A stretch of DNA of 41,640 nt from Coriobacteriaceae bacterium. GTDB lineage: Bacteria > Actinomycetota > Coriobacteriia > Coriobacteriales > Coriobacteriaceae. The translations under genes were made by a program, and so were the position numbers. The stretch is from the NCBI GenBank assembly GCA_902363875.1, contig CABJBO010000021.1, positions 1-41,640 on the forward strand, read 5' to 3'. This document shows, in pieces, positions 8,372-15,604 of the stretch. Position 1 is the first letter of the stretch. The number at the start of each line of letters is the position of its first letter. The notes beneath the pieces were generated by a model. That model had not been told where the DNA came from. It made no database searches and saw only the letters and a program-made list of their open reading frames with translations.

Positions 8372-9139
8372 CTACTCGCCTGCCTTGACGACCATAGAGG
8401 CGAAGTCGGCAGCCTTGAGCGAAGCGCCGCCCACGAGGGCGCCGTCAACGTCGGGCTTGGCGACGAGCTCGGCAATGTTGCCGGGCTTAGCGGAACCACC
8501 GTACAGGACGCGGATACCGTCGGCGAGCTCCTCGCCAAACATCTCCTTGAGGGTCTCACGGATAGCGCCGCAGACCTCCTGAGCGTCCTCGGCGGTAGCG
8601 GTCTTGCCGGTGCCGATGGCCCAGATGGGCTCGTAGGCGACGACGACCTGCTTGGGGCAGGTGATCTCAAGACCAGCAAGGCCAGCTTTGACCTGGTTCA
8701 CGACGTGCTCGACATAGGTGCCAGCCTCGCGGACCTCGAGGGACTCGCCGCAGCAGAAGACGGGAACAAGACCGGCGGCAACGAGGGCCTTGGCCTTCTT
8801 GTTCTGGTCCTCGTCGGTCTCGTGGAAGTAGTCGCGACGCTCGGAGTGACCGATGATGCAGTAGGTGCAGCCAGCGGACTTGAGCATGTCGCAAGAGGAC
8901 TCACCGGTGAAGGCACCCTTGGCCTCCCAGTACACGTTCTGTGCACCGAGGGCGATGGGGGCAGCCTGAATGCGGTCATGAACCGTGGTGATGTCAATGG
9001 TCGGAGGGCAGACGAGCACCTCGACGCCAGCCGGAACCTCGGGCAGAGCCTGAGCCAGCTCGTCGGCGAGCTTGGCGGCCTCGGCGACGTCGTTGTTCAT
9101 CTTCCAGTTACCAGCGATAAGAAGGGTGCGATTAGGCAT
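8372..9139 (-). CDS. tpiA: Triosephosphate isomerase
   Basis: Interconverts dihydroxyacetone phosphate and glyceraldehyde 3-phosphate. The product is 255 aa with all catalytic residues: Asn11 and Lys13 in GNWKMN, His98 in IIGHSERR and Glu170 in AYEPIWAIGTG. The flexible loop follows Glu170, and the phosphate loop YGGSAKPGN comes later. The ATG at 9139 overlaps the end of pgk by 8 nt and has GGAGG 9 nt upstream inside pgk, so the two are translationally coupled. A longer in-frame extension into pgk is not supported. Confidence 0.95.
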   Translation of the reverse strand: MPNRTLLIAGNWKMNNDVAEAAKLADELAQALPEVPAGVEVLVCPPTIDITTVHDRIQAAPIALGAQNVYWEAKGAFTGESSCDMLKSAGCTYCIIGHSERRDYFHETDEDQNKKAKALVAAGLVPVFCCGESLEVREAGTYVEHVVNQVKAGLAGLEITCPKQVVVAYEPIWAIGTGKTATAEDAQEVCGAIRETLKEMFGEELADGIRVLYGGSAKPGNIAELVAKPDVDGALVGGASLKAADFASMVVKAGE

Positions 9140-10322
9140 CGAGAAGCGCCTCCACTCCGGGCAGGGCCTTACCCTCGACGAGCTCCATGGAAGCGCCACC
9201 ACCGGTGGAGATCCAGCTCATCTTGTCGGCCAGGTTGAACTTGTTGACAGCCGCGACAGAGTCACCACCGCCGATGATCGAGGTGCAGTCGGCCTCGGCG
9301 ACGGCCTCGGCGATAGCCTGGGTGCCGTGAGCGAAGTTGTCGAACTCGAAGACGCCCATGGGGCCGTTCCAGAACACGGTCTTGGCGCCCTTGACGGCCT
9401 CGGCGTAGAGCTCCTCGGTCTTGGGGCCGATGTCCATGCCCTCACGATCGTCGGGGATAGCGTCGGAAGCGACAACCTCGGGGACAGCGTCCTCGCCAAA
9501 GTGATCGGCAACGCGGTTGTCGATGGGGAGCAGGATCTTGACGCCCTTCTCCTCGGCCTTCTTGAGCATCTCGCCGGCGCGCTCGACCCAGTCCTCTTCC
9601 TTGAGGGACTGACCGACGGTCAGGCCCTGAGCCAGGAAGAAGGTGTAGGCCATGCCGCCACCGATGATCAGGGTGTCAGCGGAGTCGATGAGGTGATCGA
9701 GAACGCCGATCTTGGAGGAAACCTTGGAACCGCCGACGATAGCGACGAAGGGGCGCTCGGGCTCGGCGAAGATGCCGGTCAGCGTGTCGACCTCCTTCTC
9801 GAGCAGGAAGCCGGCGACGGCAGGCAGGTAAGCGGCGGGGCCCACGACGGAACCCTGGGCGCGGTGAGCGGTGCCGAAGGCATCGAGAACGAAGACGTCA
9901 CCATAGGAAGCGAGCTTCTTGGCGATCTCGGGATCGTTCTTCTTCTCACGCTTGTCGAAACGGACGTTCTCGAGAACGAGGACCTTGCCCGGCTCGACGG
10001 CGGCGACAGCCTCAGCAGCCTTCTCGCCGTAGGTGTCGGCGACAAAGGCAACATCGAGACCAGAGAGCTCAGCGAGCTTCTTGGCGACAGGCTCAAGGGA
10101 GAGCTCAGGCTGGAAGCCGGTGCCCTCGGGACGGCCGAGGTGGCTCATGAGAATGACGCGAGCGTTGTGCTCAACGAGGTAGTTGATGGTGGGCAGGGCA
10201 GCCTTGATGCGGGTGGTGTCGCCAACGACGCCATCCTTGATAGGCACGTTGAAGTCAACGCGGACGAGAACGCGCTTGCCGTCGACATCGATGTCGCGGA
10301 CGGTCTTCTTGGTAAAGGCCAT
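9132..10322 (-). CDS. pgk: Phosphoglycerate kinase
   Basis: Transfers the acyl phosphate of 1,3-bisphosphoglycerate to ADP. It has 396 aa from the ATG at 10322 (MAFTKKTVRDIDVDGKRV), preceded by GAAAGG. Substrate-binding motifs RVDFNVP, the SHLGRPEG segment and the C-terminal nucleotide loop GGGDSVAAV...STGGGASM are intact. An in-frame ATG at 10358 would add 12 residues unlike the family and lacks a ribosome site. A terminator for gap lies just upstream (10376-10425), so pgk is expressed either by read-through or from a promoter in the short leader. Confidence 0.95.
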   Translation of the reverse strand: MAFTKKTVRDIDVDGKRVLVRVDFNVPIKDGVVGDTTRIKAALPTINYLVEHNARVILMSHLGRPEGTGFQPELSLEPVAKKLAELSGLDVAFVADTYGEKAAEAVAAVEPGKVLVLENVRFDKREKKNDPEIAKKLASYGDVFVLDAFGTAHRAQGSVVGPAAYLPAVAGFLLEKEVDTLTGIFAEPERPFVAIVGGSKVSSKIGVLDHLIDSADTLIIGGGMAYTFFLAQGLTVGQSLKEEDWVERAGEMLKKAEEKGVKILLPIDNRVADHFGEDAVPEVVASDAIPDDREGMDIGPKTEELYAEAVKGAKTVFWNGPMGVFEFDNFAHGTQAIAEAVAEADCTSIIGGGDSVAAVNKFNLADKMSWISTGGGASMELVEGKALPGVEALLDA

Positions 10323-10345
10323 GTTTGCTTCTACCTTTCGTACGT

Positions 10346-10368
10346 GTCTGCCTCCCATTACGGCAGAC
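10346..10368 (-). promoter_or_regulatory. Hairpin in the pgk leader
   Basis: Perfect 7-bp arms (GTCTGCC and GGCAGAC) around a 9-nt loop, 24 nt upstream of the pgk ATG and directly after the gap terminator. It may protect the 5' end of a processed gap-pgk transcript or modulate read-through. The role is inferred. Confidence 0.45.
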
Positions 10369-10375
10369 GATTTCC

Positions 10376-10425
10376 TATAAAAAGGGCGCGACCCTAGGGT
10401 GTAAGCCCTATAAGGCCGCGCCCTT
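10376..10425 (-). terminator. Terminator between gap and pgk
   Basis: On the minus strand the arms AAGGGCGCG and CGCGCCCTT enclose a 26-nt loop that can itself pair, and TTTTTATAGG follows. It lies 38 nt after the gap stop and suggests gap is largely monocistronic, with pgk reached only by read-through. Confidence 0.8.
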
Positions 10426-10462
10426 CTTTAGACGCTCAACGAGCTATTCGCTAAAAGCTAAA

Positions 10463-11488
10463 TTAAGCAACGAACTTCTCGAAGTACTTGATGGTGCGGA
10501 CCATCTGAGAGGTGTAAGAGTTCTCGTTGTCGTACCAAGAGGTGACCTGAACGAGGGTCTGGCCGTTGCCGAGATCAGAGCACATGGTCTGAGTGGCGTC
10601 GAAGATGGAGCCGTGGGTCTCGCCGATGATGTCGGTGGAGACGATGTCGTCCTCGTTGTAACCGAAGGTCTCGGAGATGGTGGCAGCGTAGGCCTTCATA
10701 GCGGCGTTGACCTCGTCGACGGTGACCTTCTTGTCAACGACAGCGTAGAGGTTGGTGATGGAGCCGGTCGGCGTCGGGACGCGCTGGGCGGCACCGATGA
10801 GCTTACCGTTGAGCTCGGGGAGAACCAGGCCGATAGCCTTGGCAGCACCGGTGGTGTTGGGGACGATGTTGACGGCGCAGGCGCGGCTACGACGCTTGTT
10901 GCCCTTGCGCTGCGGGCCGTCGAGCGGCATCTGGTCGCCAGTCCAGGCGTGAATGGTGGTCATGATGCCGGACACGATGGGAGCGAAGTCGTTCAGACCC
11001 TTGGCCATCGGGGCGAGGCAGTTGGTGGTGCAGGAAGCAGCAGAGATGATGTTGTCCTCAGCGGTCAGCGTCTCGTGGTTGACGTTGTACACGATGGTGG
11101 GCAGATCGCTGCCGGCCGGAGCGGAGATGACGACCTTCTTGGCGCCAGCGTTGATGTGGGCCTGAGCCTTAGCCTTGCTGGTGTAGAAGCCGGTGCACTC
11201 GAGAACGACGTCGACGTCGAGGTCGCCCCAAGGCAGGTTGTTGGCGTCGGCCTCCTTGTAGATCTTGATCTCCTTGCCGTCAACGGTGATGGAATCCTCG
11301 CCAGCAACGACCTCGTGATCGCGAGCGTAGTTGCCCTGCGTGGAGTCGTACTTCAGCAGGTAAGCGAGCATATCGGGAGAGGTGAGGTCGTTGATAGCGA
11401 CGATCTCGGAGCCCTCATGACCGAACATCTGACGGAAAGCCAGACGACCGATGCGACCGAAGCCGTTAATAGCAACCTTTACTGCCAT
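10463..11488 (-). CDS. gap: Glyceraldehyde-3-phosphate dehydrogenase (NAD type)
   Basis: Oxidises glyceraldehyde 3-phosphate to 1,3-bisphosphoglycerate. The 341-aa product starts at the ATG at 11488 ([15 protein letters not shown]), with AAGGAG 5 nt upstream. A longer in-frame start at 11590 adds 34 unrelated residues. The Rossmann motif GFGRIGR is at 9-15, Asn33-Asp34 suggests NAD preference, the catalytic Cys153 is in SAASCTTNC and the partner His180 is in TIHAWTGDQ. It has its own promoter region upstream and its own terminator. The glycolytic rather than gluconeogenic role is inferred from its place beside pgk-tpiA. Confidence 0.95.
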   Translation of the reverse strand: MAVKVAINGFGRIGRLAFRQMFGHEGSEIVAINDLTSPDMLAYLLKYDSTQGNYARDHEVVAGEDSITVDGKEIKIYKEADANNLPWGDLDVDVVLECTGFYTSKAKAQAHINAGAKKVVISAPAGSDLPTIVYNVNHETLTAEDNIISAASCTTNCLAPMAKGLNDFAPIVSGIMTTIHAWTGDQMPLDGPQRKGNKRRSRACAVNIVPNTTGAAKAIGLVLPELNGKLIGAAQRVPTPTGSITNLYAVVDKKVTVDEVNAAMKAYAATISETFGYNEDDIVSTDIIGETHGSIFDATQTMCSDLGNGQTLVQVTSWYDNENSYTSQMVRTIKYFEKFVA

Positions 11489-11560
11489 TGTGTCTCCTTT
11501 CGTAAGGCCCCCGCAAGCTACAGCGCCCGCCGTTGAGGCCCACAAACTAACCACTCGCCT

Positions 11561-11590
11561 AATATACCTTTTTTTTGACTTGAATTTCAC
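11561..11590 (-). promoter_or_regulatory. Candidate promoter of gap
   Basis: On the minus strand GTGAAA (11590-11585) is separated by 18 nt, including an A8 run, from TATATT (11566-11561). The leader before the gap ATG would be about 65-70 nt. The -10 matches the sigma-70-type consensus at 5 of 6 positions and the -35 at 4 of 6. Confidence 0.5.
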
Positions 11591-11622
11591 GAGAATAGTC
11601 GAAATTGAAAATCAAATTTACG

Positions 11623-11636
11623 TTAAAACGTTTTAA
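11623..11636. promoter_or_regulatory. 14-bp perfect palindrome upstream of gap (operator candidate)
   Basis: TTAAAACGTTTTAA is self-complementary with a central CG, the pattern bound by many LacI/GalR-type regulators. It lies about 33 nt upstream of the candidate gap -35 element and 46 nt downstream of the whiA stop. The regulator is unknown. The core AAACGTTT recurs upstream of the sialic acid operon (24330-24337). Confidence 0.4.
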
Positions 11637-11681
11637 AGAATAAAATAGCAGCTAAATCCGTATATAAGTCGATACTTTAAA

Positions 11682-12611
11682 CTACCGGTTTGCTTCAATG
11701 AGCTTTTCAAGCCTCAAAACTCGATGGTAGAGGGCCGACTTCGACAAGGGAGGGTCAGCCATCTCACCTAAATCACGCAGCGACAGATCGGGATAGCGCT
11801 CGCGCAGGTCGCAAAAGACCGCCAAGGCATCCGGAAGCGCATCGCGAAGGCCGCGCTGCTCGAGCTCATCGATAAGCGCAAGCTGATGTTGGGCAGCACC
11901 GGCGCTTCTGGTCTGGTTGGCGAGCTCGGCGTTCACGCGACGGTTCACATCGTTCTTAACCAACTTGACCGCGCGCGCCTCCTCAATCTCGGCAACGCTG
12001 CGCTTGGCACCAATCAGCTTTAATAGATGCTCGATTTCCTCGGCGCTCTTAATGTACACGGCATATGACCCCCGCCGTGCATTAACACGAGCATGGACCC
12101 CAATCTGCCCCAACAGGTCGCAAAGCCCCTTAGCATATTGCTCGCCCTGCACCGCGATCTCCAAATGAAAATCGCCGCGTGGATCGGCCACGAAGCCGCC
12201 CGCGATGAGCGCGCCGCGGATGTAGGCAAGCCTGCAGCAGGGACGGGCAACGATGTGTCGGGGAACACCAGCGACGAGCCCTCCCCTGCGGTCTAGAATG
12301 CCCAGCAGCACCAGAGCCTTGTCCAGGTCGGGTTGATCGGGCAGGGTAATGAGATAGTTACGGACCTTATGCAAGACCGATTTACGAACGGTGAATTCCG
12401 TTTTGAGCTTAAGAATGCGATGCGTCAGCGTGATCATCGTGCGCGCGACGGCTCCCGTCTCGGTCGCGACCGTCAAACGATACCGCCCGGAGCCGGCCAA
12501 CGAAAGCGTACCGCTCACACGCGTCAGGGCGGCAAGCGTCGACAAATCGCAGTATTCACATTCGGGTTCGCAGCGCGCAAGCTCGTCACGCACCTCGGCG
12601 GTAAACGACAT
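11682..12611 (-). CDS. whiA: WhiA, DNA-binding regulator
   Basis: 309-aa WhiA/DUF199 protein. The N-terminal part (about 1-205) is the LAGLIDADG-like domain without nuclease activity; the family's sequences appear as YIRGALIAGGFVADPRGDFHLEI. The C-terminal part (about 220-305) is a helix-turn-helix ending in PPLSKSALYHRVLRLEKL. In streptomycetes WhiA controls sporulation septation. In non-sporulating Gram-positives it is tied to division and chromosome segregation, so a general growth role is likely here. The gene starts 6 nt after the rapZ stop and is surely cotranscribed. In most actinobacteria yvcK lies between rapZ and whiA; it is missing here. Confidence 0.93.
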   Translation of the reverse strand: MSFTAEVRDELARCEPECEYCDLSTLAALTRVSGTLSLAGSGRYRLTVATETGAVARTMITLTHRILKLKTEFTVRKSVLHKVRNYLITLPDQPDLDKALVLLGILDRRGGLVAGVPRHIVARPCCRLAYIRGALIAGGFVADPRGDFHLEIAVQGEQYAKGLCDLLGQIGVHARVNARRGSYAVYIKSAEEIEHLLKLIGAKRSVAEIEEARAVKLVKNDVNRRVNAELANQTRSAGAAQHQLALIDELEQRGLRDALPDALAVFCDLRERYPDLSLRDLGEMADPPLSKSALYHRVLRLEKLIEANR

Positions 12612-12617
12612 GCAGGC

Positions 12618-13538
12618 CTATGCCTTCGTGTTGGCGCGCGACAGGTCGCGGTGGGAGATGCTCACGTGATACTGGGCGCCTTCCAGGTAACGGGCCGTGG
12701 CCTCGGCGATGGCGACGCTACGGTGCTGTCCGCCCGTGCAGCCGATGGCGATAGAAAGCTGCGGCTTACCCTCCGCGATATAGCCCGGCATCACCGTATC
12801 GAGCAGCTGCGTCCAGGCCTTCCAGAACTCCTGGGTCTTGGGATGGTCCAGAACAAAGTCGGAGACCTTTTTATCGAGACCGGTCATGGTGCGCATCTCG
12901 GGATCGTAGAACGGATTGGGCAGGAAGCGAACGTCGATCATAATGTCCGCCTCGACGGGCATACCGTGCTTAAAGCCAAACGAGAACACGTGAACGTCCA
13001 TGAGCTGCTGGTCGGACAACTCGGAGAACGCCATGCGCAATTTGTTGCGCAGCGCAGAGGTGCGTAGGCGGCTCGTGTCGATAATCATATCGGCTCGATC
13101 GCGCACACCCTGCAGCTGCAGGCGCTCGCGCTGAATCGCATCGGCCGTAGTCTCCCCCGGCTTGGCAATGGGATGACGGCGGCGATTTTCGCTGTAGCGA
13201 CGAATCAGTACCTCGTCAGAAGCCTCCAGGAACACGATGTCGCAGCTCATCTCGCGCTCTTCGAGCGCGGCGACCGCATCGAGCAGCTCATCGAACAAGC
13301 CCTGGCTACGCAAATCGCAGGTGACGGCGAGATGCCTGCCCACGCCCGTATTAATGCCGACGAGCTCGGCAAGCTGGGCGATCAGACGCGGAGGCAGGTT
13401 ATCGATGCAAAAATAGCCCATGTCCTCGAACACGTGCATGGCCTGCGTGCGGCCCGATCCGGACATTCCGGTGATGATGACGATATCGGGGATGCGCTCC
13501 GAGCGCTCCGCCGCATCCATGGCATCTCCCTTTTGCAT
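12618..13538 (-). CDS. rapZ: RapZ/YvcJ-family nucleotide-binding protein
   Basis: P-loop protein of the RapZ/YvcJ family, 306 aa from the ATG at 13538 (GGGAGG 6 nt upstream). An ATG six codons later (13520) with AAGGGAG upstream is an equal alternative. The loop reads GMSGSGRT, with Arg in place of the usual Lys, a form I also recall from other actinobacterial members. The pattern EDMGYFCIDNLPP follows. The C-terminal domain contains FSFGFKHG, DVRFLPNPF and the phosphate-type loop GCTGGQHRSV. In E. coli RapZ controls GlmZ and amino-sugar synthesis; in Gram-positives the role is less clear. It is cotranscribed with whiA. Confidence 0.9.
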   Translation of the reverse strand: MQKGDAMDAAERSERIPDIVIITGMSGSGRTQAMHVFEDMGYFCIDNLPPRLIAQLAELVGINTGVGRHLAVTCDLRSQGLFDELLDAVAALEEREMSCDIVFLEASDEVLIRRYSENRRRHPIAKPGETTADAIQRERLQLQGVRDRADMIIDTSRLRTSALRNKLRMAFSELSDQQLMDVHVFSFGFKHGMPVEADIMIDVRFLPNPFYDPEMRTMTGLDKKVSDFVLDHPKTQEFWKAWTQLLDTVMPGYIAEGKPQLSIAIGCTGGQHRSVAIAEATARYLEGAQYHVSISHRDLSRANTKA

Positions 13539-13561
13539 GTGCTGCCTCCCGAAAACAAGCA

Positions 13562-13585
13562 CGGGACCCAGCAACCCGGATCCCG
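13562..13585 (-). terminator. Weak terminator-like hairpin between nanE and rapZ
   Basis: In minus-strand RNA GGGATCC pairs with GGGTCCC (one G-U pair) around an 8-nt loop, followed by GTGCTTGTTTTCG. It lies 55 nt after the nanE stop and 24 nt before the rapZ start, so it could end the sialic acid transcript with some read-through into rapZ-whiA. Confidence 0.5.
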
Positions 13586-13606
13586 CGCGGTCAATTGCCT
13601 TTATTG

Positions 13607-13612
13607 AGTATA
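13607..13612 (-). promoter_or_regulatory. Candidate -10 element for rapZ-whiA
   Basis: TATACT on the minus strand (5 of 6 matches to the consensus), about 70 nt upstream of rapZ. No clear -35 sequence lies at 16-18 nt. It would give rapZ-whiA a promoter independent of the sialic acid operon, but the weak terminator would then fall in the leader. Confidence 0.3.
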
Positions 13613-13639
13613 CCGCCCCGAGCGGATACGAGGCCTGTC

Positions 13640-14326
13640 TTACGCCTCAAGCGCAGCCTTGAACCAACTTGTAATACTCGTGGGGTGCGTGATGGCGGTG
13701 CCGACGACAACGGCCCAGGCGCCAGCATCGATCGCGGCGCGAGCCTCCTCGGGCGTATGCACGCGACCCTCGCAAATGATGGGAAGGCCGGGGAATTCCT
13801 CGGTCGCCTGACGCAGGAGCGGCAGGTCGGGGCCATCGGCCATGGTGCAGTCGATGGCGGCGACACCGTGAGAGAGCGTGGTAGATACCAGGTCGAAGCC
13901 CATATCAACCGCACGGCGAATGTCCTCGATGGTGGCACAATCCGCCATCAGGAGCACACCCTCCTCGTGCAGCGGACGGAAGGTATCCTCGACCGTCTTG
14001 CCATCGGGGCGCGGACGATCGGTGGCATCGATCGCCACGATATCGGCACCAGCAGCAACGCAGGCGCGGGCGTGACGCAGCGTCGGCGTGATGTAAACGC
14101 CCTCGTGTCCATCCTTCCATAGGCCAATAACAGGAACCTCACAGCGACCCTTAATGGCGGCAATGTCGGCAAGGCCCTGGCAGCGAATGGCGGCGGCGCC
14201 GCCGAGTTCGCAAGCGCGAGACATTTGAGCCATGGTCTCGGGCGTACGAAGCGGCTCGCCCATATACGCCTGAACGCTCACGACGAGCTTTCCCTTCAGG
14301 GATTGAATCAAAGGATCAACGGTCAT
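13640..14326 (-). CDS. nanE: N-acetylmannosamine-6-phosphate 2-epimerase
   Basis: Converts ManNAc-6-P to GlcNAc-6-P, the last dedicated step of sialic acid breakdown. The 228-aa product is a TIM barrel of the NanE family, with LKGKLVVSVQAYMGEPL at the start, then GAAAIRCQG, PVIGLWKDGHEGVYITPTL, DIVAIDATDRPRPDG and the C-terminal EGRVHTPEEA and WAVVVGTAITHP phosphate-binding segments. The start is the ATG at 14326; an in-frame ATG at 14365 would lie inside the upstream inverted repeat. It is the last gene of the sialic acid operon. Confidence 0.93.
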   Translation of the reverse strand: MTVDPLIQSLKGKLVVSVQAYMGEPLRTPETMAQMSRACELGGAAAIRCQGLADIAAIKGRCEVPVIGLWKDGHEGVYITPTLRHARACVAAGADIVAIDATDRPRPDGKTVEDTFRPLHEEGVLLMADCATIEDIRRAVDMGFDLVSTTLSHGVAAIDCTMADGPDLPLLRQATEEFPGLPIICEGRVHTPEEARAAIDAGAWAVVVGTAITHPTSITSWFKAALEA

Positions 14327-14351
14327 GTGCGACTCAACCTTTCTCAAAACA

Positions 14352-14449
14352 GCCTTCTGAGACACCGCACCTTGACGTTCAAACCGTCGCTCGCGTACCG
14401 AAGTACGCTTCGCTCCTCTTTCACGTCAATCTGCGGCACCTCAGAAGGC
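14352..14449 (-). repeat. 98-nt imperfect inverted repeat between nanK and nanE
   Basis: Outer arms GCCTTCTGAG (14352-14361) and CTCAGAAGGC (14440-14449) pair perfectly, then CCGCA/TGCGG and TTGACGT/ACGTCAA continue the stem with short internal mismatches. The apex is GCGTAC-cgaa-GTACGC. On the minus strand the stem is followed by TGTTTTGAG, so it can act as a partial terminator. It begins 18 nt after the nanK stop and ends 25 nt before the nanE ATG. Confidence 0.7.
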
Positions 14450-14466
14450 GCACTTGGTAGTTATGT

Positions 14467-15432
14467 TTACTTCAACGACGCAAGAAGGTGTTCGGCGGCA
14501 CCGATAAGCGGCGCGTCGCCCTCCAGAGAACCGATGAGGATCGGCGTGTCCTGAAGCGGGTCGAGCGCCTGGCTGGCATAGCCCTCGTGCACCGAGTCCT
14601 TCCACGTCTGCGAACGCCAATCGGGACCCTGATGAATTACGCCGCCCGAAAGCACGATGACCTCTGGATCCAGAATATTGGCAAGCGAGCCCAAGCTGGC
14701 GCCCAGCGCAAAGCCGGCGTCATGGATGACCTCGGTCGCCTTTGCGTCGCCAGCACGACACAGGTCGTTCACATCGCGACCGACCGAAGGACGGCTGGGG
14801 TCGACGCGGCCAAAACGCTCATCGTACATTCGACCAATGGAAGTGCCCGAAGCAACCGACTCCAGATGGCCGGAACGCCCGCAGGCGCAGGGAATGCCGG
14901 CGGCAGCCGAGCACTCGATGTGGCCCATATGGCCGGCAGCACCGTGGAAGCCTTGCATCACGCGGCCGTTCTCGACATATGCGCCGCCGATACCCGTACC
15001 GATGCCAAGACACAAGACGGAGAACTTGCCCTTGCCGACGCCCCAGTGGGCCTCGCCCAGAGCATGAGCCTGCACGTCGCCTACAACGGCAACGGGAAGA
15101 CCGAGATCCTCGCGCAGACGCGGCCCCAACTGAACGCCGGACCAGCCGGGCATGATCTCATTGGCATACGCGATGGCGCCCGTCTTGGGATCGACGACGC
15201 CAGCGGCACCGATACCGACGCCAAGGACCTCGACATCGGGATTCGCCTCGAGAGCAGCCTTGATGGATGCCTCGATACGCTGGAAGACGGCCTCGCCGCC
15301 CTCTTGGGCCTCGGTGGGAACCTCAGCTTCAAAGACCGGATGGGGCACGCCGCCATCAGCCGGATACTCCATAATGGCAGTCGCAATCTTGGTGCCACCG
15401 ATATCGACGGAGCAAACGTACTTGTTCTCCAT
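14467..15432 (-). CDS. nanK: ROK-family sugar kinase, probable N-acetylmannosamine kinase
   Basis: Most likely phosphorylates ManNAc to ManNAc-6-P; the name rests on its place between nanA and nanE. The product is 321 aa from the ATG at 15432, with AAGGAG 6 nt upstream. The phosphate motif DIGGTK is at 10-15, catalytic Asp119 is in VGDVQAHAL and the glycine loop GIGTGIGG follows. Three sugar- or zinc-binding positions differ from the ROK consensus. The Asn before the catalytic Asp is Gly, the Glu of the ExGH motif is His168 (GHMGH), and the third Cys of CxCGxxGCxE is His189 (CACGRSGHLE, Cys182 and Cys184 kept). Another hexosamine or glucose kinase activity is possible. Confidence 0.82.
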   Translation of the reverse strand: MENKYVCSVDIGGTKIATAIMEYPADGGVPHPVFEAEVPTEAQEGGEAVFQRIEASIKAALEANPDVEVLGVGIGAAGVVDPKTGAIAYANEIMPGWSGVQLGPRLREDLGLPVAVVGDVQAHALGEAHWGVGKGKFSVLCLGIGTGIGGAYVENGRVMQGFHGAAGHMGHIECSAAAGIPCACGRSGHLESVASGTSIGRMYDERFGRVDPSRPSVGRDVNDLCRAGDAKATEVIHDAGFALGASLGSLANILDPEVIVLSGGVIHQGPDWRSQTWKDSVHEGYASQALDPLQDTPILIGSLEGDAPLIGAAEHLLASLK

Positions 15433-15498
15433 GTCGCTCTCCTTAGGAGATAAAAACAACTACAGGAAATGAGGGCAGAATTATCGCCACAGGTTGAT

Positions 15499-15604
15499 AA
15501 AGGTTTCCCAGGTGCCCGAGGTTGGGGTGAAAGTGGTCGGGCGTTGACCTAATGGGTCACGCCCGACCACTTGAGCCCCAAGATCGGGTGCCTGGGGAAG
15601 CTTT
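15499..15604 (-). repeat. 106-nt imperfect inverted repeat between nanA and nanK
   Basis: Two 46-nt arms (15499-15544 and 15559-15604) are complementary at 37 positions by hand alignment. The inner 14 nt (AGTGGTCGGGCGT core) pair without mismatch. The loop itself can pair GACC/GGTC. The right arm overlaps the nanA stop codon. There is no real U-tract on the minus strand. It is a long stem in the nanA-nanK intercistronic RNA; alternatives are a small miniature-transposon relic or a genome-wide extragenic repeat. Confidence 0.75.

Noticed and set aside
4400..8582. Long plus-strand frames opposite oppA (4400-6124) and gpmI (6771-8582)
   Set aside because: Same shadow pattern; the minus-strand genes have signals, motifs and ribosome sites.
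10323..10358. Upstream start for pgk adding 12 residues
   Set aside because: No ribosome site, overlaps a leader hairpin, and the extension is unlike the family N-terminus.
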